DNA of 64,000 nucleotides from Cordilura impudica (GCA_963682025.1 OY821518.1:36107059-36171058); one strand, 5' to 3'. Counted from the stretch's first letter, positions 24,357 to 35,487 are shown. The notes: generated from the letters alone by a model not told the origin. Numbers and translations: made by a program.

Positions 24357-24723
24357 CACACGGCCGTGAAATTCAGAACTGTCACTCATCGGAGGGTTAA
24401 GAGTAACCTAATTTTATACATCAATCGAAAGGTCTTAAAGTGCTGTGTTCACAAAATGCAAAAAATATTGATTATTATCCTCTTTGAAGTCATGGGGTGA
24501 AAATATTCAAAAAAAAAGGGGAACAGTGTGGAAATATTCTCACACTATGACCTGAAAGAAGTCAATGGCTAAAATTTTTTGCAATTTACGAGCGCTCGAA
24601 TTTGAGACCTTTCGACTGATGTATAAAATAAGGCTGCTCTTAATTTAGAATATATAAAAAATACACTTTTCGAAAAAAGTGCAAATAAAATGCGACATTT
24701 TTTGTCAGAAAAGAAAACGGCAT

Positions 24724-25341
24724 AATATTCCAAATGGAGAATAAAAATTAAAACAGGCTCACCGACTGTCCGTTTTAGAATCGTTTAGCAAATTCTAAAG
24801 TTTCTAATGATTCTACTTGATATAGAAGCGGCAACTCGGATCTTTTTTTAATTTTTTTTTTGCAATTGTAAGCCAACGAAATCAGATTTCCTAAAACATT
24901 ATCAACTGCGCGGCAACTAGTAATTGTACAGCGTTTTTTTGTCTGCTTAGAACTTAAGAATAATCTGTAGCTTCACAAGAAATCAAATTTTTGTCGGGGT
25001 GACTAAGCTTTTTTAACTCAAGGTCTTTAAATCCTAACCGAAAATGAATTGGTGATGGAAGTTAAAAAGAATATAAATCTTAATGGGCTTTTTGATCTTA
25101 AGTGTCCCAATTTCTATAATTGTTTTTCTTTTGTATTATATGTATTTATATATTTTTATACTTTTTTGTAATTTTATTTCTCCTCTGTGATTTTTTTTAA
25201 ACATTCTCTGTTAAGTGTTTATAAGTGTTGCATGTTAAATTTTGTTTTATTGCATTTCTATTCGATTGATGTTTTTACAAAATTCTAAATTTCAGTTTTA
25301 TTTAAAATTTCTAAAGTTAATATTGTTTGAATTGTTTTTAG
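24724..25341 (+). other. Intron sequence before the CELF-like exon
   Basis: AT-rich. It ends in a T-rich tract and TTTTTAG at 25335-25341, a good splice acceptor. No other feature seen. Confidence 0.6.
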
Positions 25342-25485
25342 GGTCGGATCCAAATCCTTTAGCATCGGCTTATATGTCAACAGCTGGTTTACAACACTTT
25401 GGTAGTACCGCCTTATCTACATCACCTTTAGCCAGTGTTGCCTTAAGTTCTGCAGCAGCTGCTGCAGCTGGAAAACAAATTGAAG
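25342..25485 (+). CDS. Internal exon of a CELF/Bruno-like RNA-binding protein
   Basis: 144 nt, exactly 48 codons' worth, entering with two bases of a split codon and leaving with one, so the exon can be skipped without a frame change. Acceptor TTTTTAG|GG and donor GAAG|GTAAGT are strong. The peptide reads SDPNPLASAYMSTAGLQHFG, then an alanine/serine stretch (SSAAAAAAGKQIEG). From memory of the family, GKQIEG leading into PEG is the linker directly before the third RRM of Bruno-type proteins, which bind GU-rich RNA in splicing and translation control. Flanking exons, including any RRM, were not found, so this rests on one linker; bru-2 or bru-3 type is the best guess. GC content and codon use are clearly higher than in the surroundings. 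Confidence 0.72.
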
Positions 25486-26989
25486 GTAAGTTTTAAAGTT
25501 AACTACATTTAAAAGATTTATTTAAAATTTAAATCGCTACATTTTCTAAAATCTTATTTTGAAATTTTAGTCCATCAAAATTGTAAAAAAAAAAGTTTTT
25601 TTTTAATTTAGAAAACATTTTTATGATATATAAGCCGGAATTAAGTACTCTGTCTATTCTATAAAATTTAAAAAAACATGAAATTTTTATATTTAATATA
25701 ACTTTCACTTAAATATGCTTTAATTATTCGAGTTGTGTGATCTAGAACATGACAACAGTCACAAAATTATAGAATTTTTATTGCATTCGCCAACAACGTC
25801 ACACTAAACTTTTTTTTCCGAATTTTTTTGTATACCTAATTAACTTTGTAGGTTCAGCAATAACAAATTTTATTAAAAAAAAAAAAAAAAAAAAAAAAAA
25901 CAACTGAAAACGTCTATCATGGAGAGCGATTGCCAACTATTAATCATTTTATTGCATAGTTGTGATTTATTATCTCTGAAAATATGATTCAACAATTTAT
26001 TTCACTCAAAGAAAACCCCAATAAAGGTAAATTATAAAAATAAAAAAACACAGATCAGCAAATAACTTAGAGCAATTGTTTTCGAATGTTTTGTTTCTAA
26101 TTGGGACCCAAATTACTTTAGAAAAATACACGTGTCATCTCGAAAAATAATCGACAAAGGAAAATAAATAGCAAATGCTGATTATATTAATTTATTTAAA
26201 TGTTTAATATTTAGTAATGAACAATCTGATCGACCTTAATAATTATTGTGCCGCTAATTTAAAACGTATATTGTTGTTATGATCGCAATAATACTAATTG
26301 TTTGAAAATGACCCATTTATCATTAGTCGTAGTTTTTAAAATATATTTCAAACTATTATTATGTAAATCCTATCATAGTCGTAATTTTTATGGCTACAAA
26401 AAGCTTGCTTAAATTTATAGCAATTATTCGATTAAAACATTTTTTTTGCAACGCAATTTTAAATATTTTCGAAAAAATATTTAAGAGAAATAAACATAAA
26501 AAGAGCAAAAAATTCTTCTTAACATTTTTCAAAAATTTTTTTTCTTTGACAATTGAGAATTTTTTTAGTGAGTAGTGTCAAAAAGGGCAGTTACCATTAA
26601 TAACAACAAAAACGTTTATATCTCAGCGATCAGTTTTTTTGAATGATATATTGTGGATGTAAGAGCTACTGGCTGCTGCATAACTGAGTTCCTCGTAGTC
26701 TATAAAAGCTTATTCTTATCTGATTTTCAAATACTCTTCTTTCCAAAAGTTTACAGAAAAATTGATTTAGATGATCCATATTTGCTAAACAATTTTCAAA
26801 TTCGTTTCCCTCGATTTAACATACGTGGACCCAGAGCAAATATTTAAGATATTATATTTTTTTTTTTATTTTTTTTTTTAATTTAAATTTTTATACATTA
26901 AAGATGAAAATTCTTAAATAAGCAAAGACTCTTAACATTAATTCTTTAGTAAGATAAAGTTCAAAAAATGTCTAAGTACAAGTTAAGCG
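25486..26989 (+). other. Presumed intron after the CELF-like exon
   Basis: AT-rich with a 25-bp A-run near 25876-25900. A 64-codon frame at 26653..26847 (ending RFPRFNIRGPRANI) has a less skewed composition but no recognisable family, so I do not call it a gene. Confidence 0.55.
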
Positions 26990-29900
26990 AAATTTTATTT
27001 TAGCAAAACAATGTTAAAATGAATGTGCAAAAGAAGTAACGCAAAAAAAATTTTAGCGAAAAATTTTTTTTGTGTATTTTAATATACAATTTTGATGAAA
27101 GAAAAATTTTGTACCTAATTTCAATTTCAGAGTGAAAAAAATTTTAGGCGAAAAAAATTTTAAGCCAAAAAAAATTTTTTTTCCAAATAAGTTAGTGAAA
27201 AGTTCGTAGCGAAATTTTTTACCAAAATTTTCACGAAAAAAGTTTAAGCGAAAAAATTTTGAGCGGAAAAATAATAGAAACAGAATTTAAGCGAAAAATT
27301 TTCTTCTGAGTATGTATGTGAGTGAAAATTAATTTGTCCAAAAATAATTTGAAGCAAAAAATTTGGTTAGCTTATTGAAATTTCTGAGAAAAAAAAAATT
27401 AGGCGAAAAATTGTTTTAGCGAAACAGTATTTCTAGTGAAAAAATTCTTAGCGAAAAAGTTTTTAAGCGAAACAAAATATGCTAAAAAATTTTGCGAAAA
27501 AAGTTTGAGCGAAAAAAGTTCGGCGAAAAAAGTTTGAGCAAAAATTTTCCTCCGAATTTAAACAAAACAAAAAAAAAAATTGTTGCAAAACGATATTGAG
27601 CGAAAAAGATTTGGGTCGAAGACGTTTTTAGTTAAAAATATATTTAAGGCGCCATAAAATGGAGTGAAAATTATATTCGATTTAGCATGTTTAATTTTGA
27701 GCGAAAAAAATTTGGGCGCATTTAAATGCTCCAAAACCGATTTTGAACAAGAAAAAAATTTAAGCGAAAACAGTTTTTGCGAGAAATGTTTAGCGAAAGC
27801 TTTCTTAGTCAACTTAATTGTAACAAAAAAATTTACACAAAAAAAAAATAAGCGAAACAAATTTTTCGCGTAAAATTTTTTAGCGAAAAATTTTCCTCTG
27901 GATTTATATGTGACATACAATTTTAAGGACGTAGAAAAATTTGGCGAAAATTATATTGGGCGGAAAAAAATTTTTGGAAAAAGTGAACAAAATTGTTTTG
28001 ACCAAGAAATTTGCATCAAAAATAGATTCGCATATTATTTTACAATTTAGAAGGAAAAATAGTTAGGCGCGCATTTAATTGCTGGAAACAAAAAATCTTT
28101 TAAGCGTATTTAAGTTTCTGGGATCAAGCTAAATTTTTGTTTTCGAATAAATTTTAGTCAAACAAAAAATAAAATTTTTTTAGCCTATTTAAATTTCTGA
28201 GCTTAAGCAAAAAAATTTTGTTTTCGAAAAATGCTAAGCGAATATTTTTAATCAAACTTATTTGTACGATATACTTCTGAGCGTAAAAAATTTTACGCGG
28301 AAAAAATTTTGGCGAAAGAAGCTAAGCGAAAAGAAATTTGTCAAAAAGTTTTGTTCTCAATTATGAAATCTGTCATACAATTTAAAGCAAAACAATTTTA
28401 GGCCAAAGAAAAATTTGCTAAAAATTGTATTAAGCGAAAATGGAGTGAATATTAGATCCCTATACACAATTTAGAACGAAATTAAGTTTAGGTACATGTA
28501 AAGGCTTGAAAAATAATTTGAAGCAAACAAATTTTGTGGCGTATTAAAATTTCTAAGCAAAAAAAAAAAAAATTTTTAAGCAAAAAAAATTTTTGGCGAA
28601 AAAAGCTTAGCGAAATTTTTGATGTCAAAAATAATTTTGCGAAAAAAATTCTTAACGAAAAAAATTTAATGCAAAACAAATTTTTTGCGAAAAAATAAAG
28701 CAAAAAAATGGTGAGAGAAAAATTTGCTTCTGAATTTAAATACTGTTTTGAGCAAATTTACGAAAAATTATTTTAAGCGAAAAAATTTGTTGCCGAACAA
28801 TTTTGAAGCGAATAAAATGTGGGTGGAATAAATTTTAACCATAAAATATGCACTAAAAAATGTATTGAAGGCGTAAAAAAATTGATTGAAAATATTTCTG
28901 AGGTGAATATACATAATTTTACGTTAATCTTAAACAATGCTGGCGAAATATTGCAAAAATATTTTAAGCGCAAAAAAAATCTTTTAAAAAACTTTTTGTT
29001 GTGGATTTAATTGAGCTCTATAATATTTAGCGAAAGAGTTTTAGGCGACTTAAACCGTACGAATAACTAATTAAAATAAAAATTTTTTTGCAATGAATTC
29101 AAAGGAAATATGAAAAGACAAATTAAGCGAAAAAAATAGTTCGCGAAAGTATTGCGAAAATTTTTTGGCGAATTTAAATGGGAAATACAAATTAAAGCGA
29201 AAAAAATTTTGTTATGAAATTTTTGAGAAACATAATTATGCGAAAATCATTTTAGGCGAATAAATATTTAATGAGAAAAAAAATTTCCCTGAAAATACAT
29301 TTCCGTAAAAAAAATTTTCTTCAAATTTTTTAGCGAAATTAATGAAAATGTGAGAAAAAAAATTGAGCTGTAATCAATTGGTTGTGAACAATTGTTTGCG
29401 ATGTTTTTATTGTTTTTGATAATATTTATTGGCAATACAAACTTAAGTGATGAAAAATTATGCCGCAAAAATTTTTTCGAAAATTAAAGTGGGCAAAAAA
29501 TAATTTTTAGTGGAGCTCCTTTTTAAACGAAACATATTTTTCGCGTTAAAATTTTTTAGCGAAAATTTTTCTTCTGTATTTAAATGTGCCATACAATTTT
29601 GAGAAAAAAATATAGGGCGAACAAAAATTTGGCGAAAAGTTTTGAAGCGAACAAAATTGGTAGAATAAGGTTTGAGCAAAAAATTTGCAATCACAAATAG
29701 ATTCGCATAAATGCTCGAAAATTGGTTTGAAACAAAAATTTTTTTAGCGTGTTTAAATTCTTGAACTTAGAACATTAAGCAAAAGATTTGTTTTCGAAAA
29801 ATGCTAAGCGAACATTTTTCTAGTCAAACTTAATTGTTCAATAAAATTCTGTACGAAAAAAATTTTACGCGAACCAAATTTTTGGCGAAAAGGAGCTAAG

Positions 29901-32340
29901 CGATAAAAATTGCAGTGAAAAGTTATCTTCTGGCTTTAGGTGTGCCATAAAATTTAAGGAAAATAATTGTAAGCCATAGTAAAATTTGTGAAAATTTATA
30001 TTAAGCGAAAAAAATTTTTTTTTAACAAAAAACTGACAAAAATAGAGTCAATATTAGATTTCTATATACAATTTAGAGCGAAATGAAATTTAGGCGCATT
30101 TAAAGGCTAGACGAATAATTTGAAACAGAAAATCTTTGTTTCCAATTAAAACCTCTGAGCTAAAAAAAAAATTAAAGGCAAAAATTTTTGGCGAAAGTTA
30201 TTATTAGCGTTTTTTTGTGTCAGAATTATTTTTGCGAACAAATTCTTAACGAAAGACAATCTTAAGCGGAAAAAATTTTTGGCAAAAAAATAATGCAAAA
30301 ACAGTAAGCGAAAAAATGTTCAATTTAAATACAGTTTTGAGCAAATTCGCGAAAAATTATTTTAAGCGAAAAAAATATTTTTGCCAAACAATTTTGAAGA
30401 GAACAAAATTTGGGAGGAATAAATTTTAACCACAAAATTTGCAGTAAAAAAACTTTTTTAACAAAAAAACTGACCAAAATGGAGTGAGTATTAAATTCCT
30501 ATATGTAATTTAGAGCGAAATTGAATTTAGTCGCATTTAAAGGCAAGACGAATAATTTGAAACACAAAATTTTTCTTGCGAATTAAAATTTTTGAGCTAA
30601 AAAAAATTAAAGAAAAGCATTTTTGGCGAAAAATGATTAGCGAAATTTTTTTGTGTCAAAAATTATTTTAGCGAAAAAATTATTAACGAACAAAATTTTA
30701 AGCGAAACAAATTTTTGGCGAAAAAATAATGCAAAAACAGTTAAGCGAAAAAATGTTCAATTTAAATAAAGTTCTGAACAAATTTAGCGAAAAATTATTA
30801 TAAGCGAAAAAAAATGTTTACCAAACAATTTTGAAGAGAATGAAATTTGGGAGGAATAAATTTTAACAATAAAATTTGCAGTAAAATATATAATTGAGAT
30901 AAGCGAAAAAAAAATTGCTTAAAAAAAACTGACCAAAATGGAATGAGTATTAGATTCCTATATGCAATTTAGAGCGAAATTGAATTTAGGCGCATTTAAC
31001 GGCAAGACGAATAATTTGAAACACAAAATTTTTCTTGCGAATTAAAATTTCTGAGCTAAAAAAAAAAAATAAAGAAAAGCATTTTTGGCGAAAAATGATT
31101 AACGAAATTTTTTCGTGCCAAAATTATTTTTGCGAAAAAATTCTTAACGAAAATCAATTTTAAGCGAAAAAAAATTTTGGCAACAAAATAATGAAAAATA
31201 GTTAAACGAAAAAATTTTCAATTTAAATACAGTTTTGAGCAAATTTGTGAAAAATTATTTTAAGCGAAAAAATTTTTGCCAAACAATTTGAAGAGAATAA
31301 AATTTGGCAGGAATAAATTTTAACCACAAAAGTTGCAGTAAAAAATTTAATTGAGATACAAAAAAATTGAGCGAAAGTATTTCTGGGCTAAATATAATTT
31401 TACGCAGAGCCCAAAAAATATAGCAAAAATATTTTGAGCGCCAAAAAAATTTTAGCAAAATCTTTCTGTTCTGAGTTTAATTGAGCTCTATTATTTTTAG
31501 CGAAAAAGTTTTAGGCGAATAAAGAATTACCAATAATAATTTTAAATAAAAAAATTTTGCAGTGAATTAAATGACGTTTTCTTTCTGACAAAAAATGTCG
31601 CATTTTTTAAACTTTTTTCGAAAAGTGTATTTTTTTTATATATTCTAAATTAATAGGAACCGAATTTTATACATCAATCGAAAGGTCTCAAAGTGCTGTG
31701 TTCATAAAATGCAAAAAATATTGATTACAATCCTTTTTGAAATCATGGGGTGAAAAGGAGGACAATGTGGAAATATTCTCACCTGATAGAAGTCAATGGC
31801 TACAGTTTTTTGCGATTTACGAGCGCTCGACTTTGAGACCTTTCGATTGATAAATAAGATAAGGTTATTCTTAATTTAGAATATATAAAAAATACACTTT
31901 TCGGAAAAAGTGCAAATAAAATGCGACATTTTTTGTCAGTAAAGGAAACGGCATTAGAGAAATGTGGGGAACAAGAAAACACTTTTGGGAAATTTTTTTG
32001 CCGAATTTAAATGGGAAATACAAATTAAAGCGAAAAAAAAATTTGCCATGAAATTTTTCAGAGACATAATTATGCAAAAAAAATTTTAGGCGAAAAAAAA
32101 TTTTCTCTGAAATTTTCTCTGACATTTTTTTAGTCAATTAAGAAAAATATGCGAAAAAACTGAGCTGTAATTAATTGTTTGCGAATATTTTTTTGCGAAA
32201 TTTTTTTATTGTTTTGTATAATATTGATTGGCAGTACAAATTTAAGCCAAAAAAATTTATGGCATAAAACTTTTTTTTGAAAAATTAATGTATGCGAAAA
32301 ATAATTTTTAGTGATTATAATTTTTTAAAGCGCATAAAAT
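26990..32340. repeat. Degenerate GCGAAAAAAATTTT array with higher-order units
   Basis: About 5 kb of diverged 12-20-bp units of the form (A/G)GCGAAAAAAATTTT, regularly spacing a GCG in otherwise A/T sequence and always with GCGAAA on the + strand. Larger units of about 420-450 bp recur: a segment reading GGAGTGA(A/G)TATTA(A/G)ATTCCTATA followed by AATTTAGAGCGAAATTGAA starts near 28440, 30050, 30475 and 30925. Minus-strand frames rich in Phe/Ser/Lys are artefacts. A MITE is inserted at 31571..31954. Not matched to any satellite I know. Confidence 0.92.
31571..31954. mobile_element. GTCGCATTTT palindromic MITE, uninterrupted copy
   Basis: Inverted arms of about 80 bp: left ACGTTTTCTTTCTGACAAAA with ATGTCGCATTTT, right ATGCGACATTTTTTGTCAGT ending CGGCATTA. 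The centre holds CATCAATCGAAAGGTCTCAA and the inverse GAGACCTTTCGATTGATAAA, so the palindrome extends further in. Length 384 bp. It interrupts the GCGAAAAA array and shows the empty state of the family member that piggyBac hit at 21749. Confidence 0.9.
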
Positions 32341-32401
32341 GGATCAAATAAATTTGGATTAACAAATAGTTCCAAGATGAATATTATTTTATATTTTTCT
32401 A

Positions 32402-32475
32402 GTTTATATAAATGCCACAGAAATCTTATCTTAAGTACTTATTTCGAAAAGGTTCATCACAGTCACATTCATGTT
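32402..32475 (-). pseudogene. Fragment of a second neprilysin-like gene
   Basis: Plus-strand GTTTATATAAATGCCACAGA through TTCATCACAGTCACATTCAT matches the neprilysin-like gene at about 33745-33815 (GTTTATATAAATGCCACAAA..TTCATCATATTCATTA). It lies 3' of that gene in the same orientation and is surrounded by unrelated sequence. It looks like the remnant of a tandem duplicate. Confidence 0.65.
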
Positions 32476-32670
32476 AAATAAATTATAGCATTTTTAAATA
32501 ATGACACCCAGAATGTTATAGCGCTGTAAATCGTAAAATTGTAAAAATATCAATTAACGCCCTAAATATTCGTTACGATATAATTTTGTTACGATTTCAT
32601 TGTAATGTGAAAATCTTCAAAAAAAAACTAACAACTTGCAAATAAATTCTCCATATTGTATAAAATTATT

Positions 32671-32676
32671 TTTATT
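32671..32676 (-). terminator. Candidate polyadenylation signal of the neprilysin-like gene
   Basis: AATAAA on the minus strand, about 135 nt past the stop codon. In such AT-rich DNA this motif is frequent, so the assignment is tentative. The 32477..32808 stretch is otherwise AT-rich 3' flank. Confidence 0.35.
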
Positions 32677-32808
32677 TTTTCTTACTATTATTATTTTTTG
32701 TTGTTGTAATTTTAATCTTAACTTAACTTAAATACTACATCTTAATCTAAACTTAAACAATTTATATAAAAAATAATATTACAATAAATTAAAAATGAAC
32801 ACTTAAAA

Positions 32809-35016
32809 TTAATCCCACAGATAACATTTTTCTTGCGGATTCATATGACTATCCGGCGAACATTCAAATACTTTGGAAAATTCAGCAAATTGAGCTAAGG
32901 CACGATTGACATGACTTCGCCCCAAACTATCGTCGGCCGTGGCAGACGCACAAAATGATTGAGCAAAATTTAAAAAGAATAATTTACGATTTGAATTTAA
33001 ATTATGGACATTTGAATGGAAAAATGTTTGATAGGTCAGTCTTAAACCACTATTTGTGGAAATTTCATCATCTAACTCAGAAGAATCTACATTACCCAGA
33101 CATTTGTATTGCAGTCGTAATTTACCATGTTCATTCAAAGCCAGACCATTTAAATTGAAACCATACATAAGGGTTTGAGCCAAAAGAAACCCCAACGTAC
33201 TGTATTTGTAGATATCCGAGAATTCCGGATGATAGATGGGTGGCTGTAATAGCGATAGGGGAATGTTTATGGTATTTAGACGACTATTAAAATAGGGGGC
33301 TGAGCTGAGACCCATTTCATATTCTTTCATATCAAAGTATAACGAATCCGAGTTAAGCTTATGTAAAATATCAAAATTGAAATGCAACATTTTCAAATGA
33401 TTTGCATAATAGTCACGCGATGAAAATTTCAGTTTACTGTAGAATTTTCTGTTGCTATAGAAAAATTGTTTATCTTGAGGTTTGGGAAAACTACCCACTT
33501 GTAGTTGTATATTCTCTAGTTTACTAACGAAATACTCTACTATGGCTGTTTCGAAATTATTGCGATTTTTATTTAAAGTCACATTAAACTGTTGGCGTAG
33601 ATTTGTATAGATTTCATGAATTTTGGGAATTTCTGCTGTCAACTCGGGATGTTGTTGCTCAAATATCCATTCAAATGGCTGTGGTAGATAATGTTTAATA
33701 TGTAAAATACAATCTAATGGTATAAATTTGTACGGTTCGTGTTTATATAAATGCCACAAAAATCTTATTTTTAAATATTTATTTAGGAAGTATTCATCAT
33801 ATTCATTAAGCAATTCATCTAAAGCTATCATATATTCGGCATTCGTAATAACAAATTTCATATCAGCCGCTAATTCGGTATCCGAGTGATTTAAGATGAC
33901 ACTTAAATAAGTTTTCAACCAGGGTACCGGAAACTCTTCCACTGTTATTAGTTGAGGACCCAACTGATCGGCTATATCATTGAGTTTAATAATTTTCCAT
34001 TCAAATTTTGTAATTTCCAGCCACATTGCTTGAAACGATTCCTTTGTCACTTGCACGTTAAGGGATGTGAGTATGGATTTTAAATTTTCACTTTTTAAAC
34101 TTTTAAATCCGTCATCTTTGGTGGGTTTATCTAAACCAATTATCAGTTTTGAGGTACCGATTTTTTGGGTGTATATAATTTCTTCAATAAAAATTCCATT
34201 AAGACCATATTTACGTAAAATTGCCAAATTTTTTATCCAACTAAAGTTGTCATCGATCATTGTATTTGGATTGCGATCATCTTTCATATCTCTGACTAAC
34301 TGTTCCCATTCCTCCTCCAATTTGTAGTCATCTTCATTTTCGACTTTTTCAGTTTTCTTTTCCACGCTGTCATTGTTGGCATTGTTGTCATTACCATCTG
34401 TTGTAGTATTTATTAGTGAAGGCCATTTAACATGTTCATTCACCTCCAACCATTCCAAATACTTAATAGGTTCATAATGTTCTAAAGCAATGCATGATTT
34501 ATAATATTTATATGCTTTTATCACAAAATCCGGCTCTTTGAATGTTGTTGTTGTTGGTGTTGTTGGTGTTGTTGTTGCTCCTGTTGGTGTTGTCGATGAT
34601 GCTGTTGTTATATTGAATTTTTTTGTCTTTAATGTTGCATTTTTTGCTGTGAAATACTTTTGCACCTCTTTGTCTGCCAAATAATCGATCATTCCCAATG
34701 TACGATCATAATTGTATTTATTGTTATCATCGACAGCATCGCCTGCAGCCGCAGCAGCAGTTGACGTCGCACCATATGCATCGTTGTCATTATGCAGCTG
34801 TTTCCATTCACCGCAGGCATACTGATAGAAATCTTCACATGGATCTGCTTGGAAATCTATAGAATTATCTATTATTTGCTCTTGTTTACGCAGGGCAGTA
34901 TTGTTTTTGTACGGTGTTTGGGTGGTAGTTTCGACAGTTTTAGGTCCAATTTCAGCATCACATCTTGCTATTAGCACTGTGAATGCAATATTAAATAGAA
35001 TTTTTATAAATTCCAT
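32809..35016 (-). CDS. Secreted neprilysin-like protein (M13 family), predicted inactive
   Basis: 735 codons, single exon. M13 enzymes are zinc ectopeptidases of about 750 residues. A hydrophobic signal sequence (residues 1-20, ending near ARCDA) and no later membrane anchor suggest secretion. The family N-terminal signature DFQADPCEDFYQYACGEW is at about 54-71. A Thr/Pro/Ala-rich tract (about 137-163) is unusual. The C-terminal domain keeps INIPLSLLQPPIYHP and, at the end, MNPQEKCYLWD. The zinc site is gone: GFLLAQTLMYGF replaces the expected HExxH (613-617), and DEISTNSGLRL replaces the ENxAD ligand motif. ATG at 35016 is in good context (TCAAATGG). The full-length frame implies it is maintained as a non-catalytic binding or decoy protein; insect genomes are known to contain many neprilysin-like members without catalytic residues. 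Antisense to the CELF-like exon, possibly nested in its intron. Confidence 0.9.
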   Translation of the reverse strand: MEFIKILFNIAFTVLIARCDAEIGPKTVETTTQTPYKNNTALRKQEQIIDNSIDFQADPCEDFYQYACGEWKQLHNDNDAYGATSTAAAAAGDAVDDNNKYNYDRTLGMIDYLADKEVQKYFTAKNATLKTKKFNITTASSTTPTGATTTPTTPTTTTFKEPDFVIKAYKYYKSCIALEHYEPIKYLEWLEVNEHVKWPSLINTTTDGNDNNANNDSVEKKTEKVENEDDYKLEEEWEQLVRDMKDDRNPNTMIDDNFSWIKNLAILRKYGLNGIFIEEIIYTQKIGTSKLIIGLDKPTKDDGFKSLKSENLKSILTSLNVQVTKESFQAMWLEITKFEWKIIKLNDIADQLGPQLITVEEFPVPWLKTYLSVILNHSDTELAADMKFVITNAEYMIALDELLNEYDEYFLNKYLKIRFLWHLYKHEPYKFIPLDCILHIKHYLPQPFEWIFEQQHPELTAEIPKIHEIYTNLRQQFNVTLNKNRNNFETAIVEYFVSKLENIQLQVGSFPKPQDKQFFYSNRKFYSKLKFSSRDYYANHLKMLHFNFDILHKLNSDSLYFDMKEYEMGLSSAPYFNSRLNTINIPLSLLQPPIYHPEFSDIYKYSTLGFLLAQTLMYGFNLNGLALNEHGKLRLQYKCLGNVDSSELDDEISTNSGLRLTYQTFFHSNVHNLNSNRKLFFLNFAQSFCASATADDSLGRSHVNRALAQFAEFSKVFECSPDSHMNPQEKCYLWD

Positions 35017-35487
35017 TTGAATTGATACAACTTATTGATATCAATGCAAAATATCTACTGTTGAGAGCATTGAAAGCTACATTGTTATACAAAGCAAACA
35101 TTATGACGTTTGATCATCTGATTAAGGTCTTATGTGCCATTTTTTTTTCAAAATGTTTTATTTTTTTTAATAAATCTGCTGATTACTGTTGTAGCTGCGG
35201 GGAGAAAAGAAAATAATGCAAAAGTTAGACATTTGAAATTATTTTGGTGGGCCGAATTTATGATCGGCTATATAATTAGTTTGGGACTAAGTCTTTGGTT
35301 CGAACACAATCCAGTACAATAAATTTGAATTAAAAAGCTACTACATAAAAGTTCATATCCAGATATGTTTTTATATGGGGACTTGGTATGACCAAAATCT
35401 ATCTTAACCCACAATCAATTAAATAATTTAGTATTTGCTAATTCTTAAATGCTGCAAATTAAGAAATTTTATTTTCGATCATTATCA
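35017..35487. other. 5' flank of the neprilysin-like gene; family B fragment
   Basis: No clear TATA box could be assigned for the minus-strand gene. Around 35350-35400, TTCATATCCAGATATGTTTT and TATATGGGGACTTGGTATGA look like a short piece of a family B element. Confidence 0.45.

Larger units (their letters stand above)
21749..24396 (+). mobile_element. piggyBac element with intact ends
   Basis: Flanked by TTAA on both sides (21745-21748 and 24397-24400). Terminal inverted repeats CCCTCCGATGAGTGA and TCACTCATCGGAGGG are perfect over 15 bp. TTAA duplication is the hallmark of the superfamily. It carries a transposase pseudogene on the plus strand. Subterminal palindromes of the type AAGGTCC..GGACCTT are annotated separately. 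The ends being perfect while the gene has three lesions suggests fairly recent insertion of an already defective copy or quick decay. Confidence 0.95.
21664..24723. mobile_element. GTCGCATTTT palindromic MITE, split by piggyBac
   Basis: Left arm 21664-21748 (ATGCCGTTTTCGTTTCTGAC, AAAAAATGTCGCATTTT, TTCGAAAAGTGTATTTTTTT) and the inverted right arm 24640-24723. The piggyBac element sits at the TTAA at the end of the left arm. Removing it leaves about 410 bp that align with the uninterrupted copy at 31571..31954, including CATCAATCGAAAGGTCT and GCAAAAAATATTGATTA. Non-coding. Confidence 0.88.

Noticed and set aside
27558..27920. 120-codon Phe-rich minus frame (and similar ones to 32137)
   Set aside because: Composition artefact of the GCGAAAAAAATTTT array.
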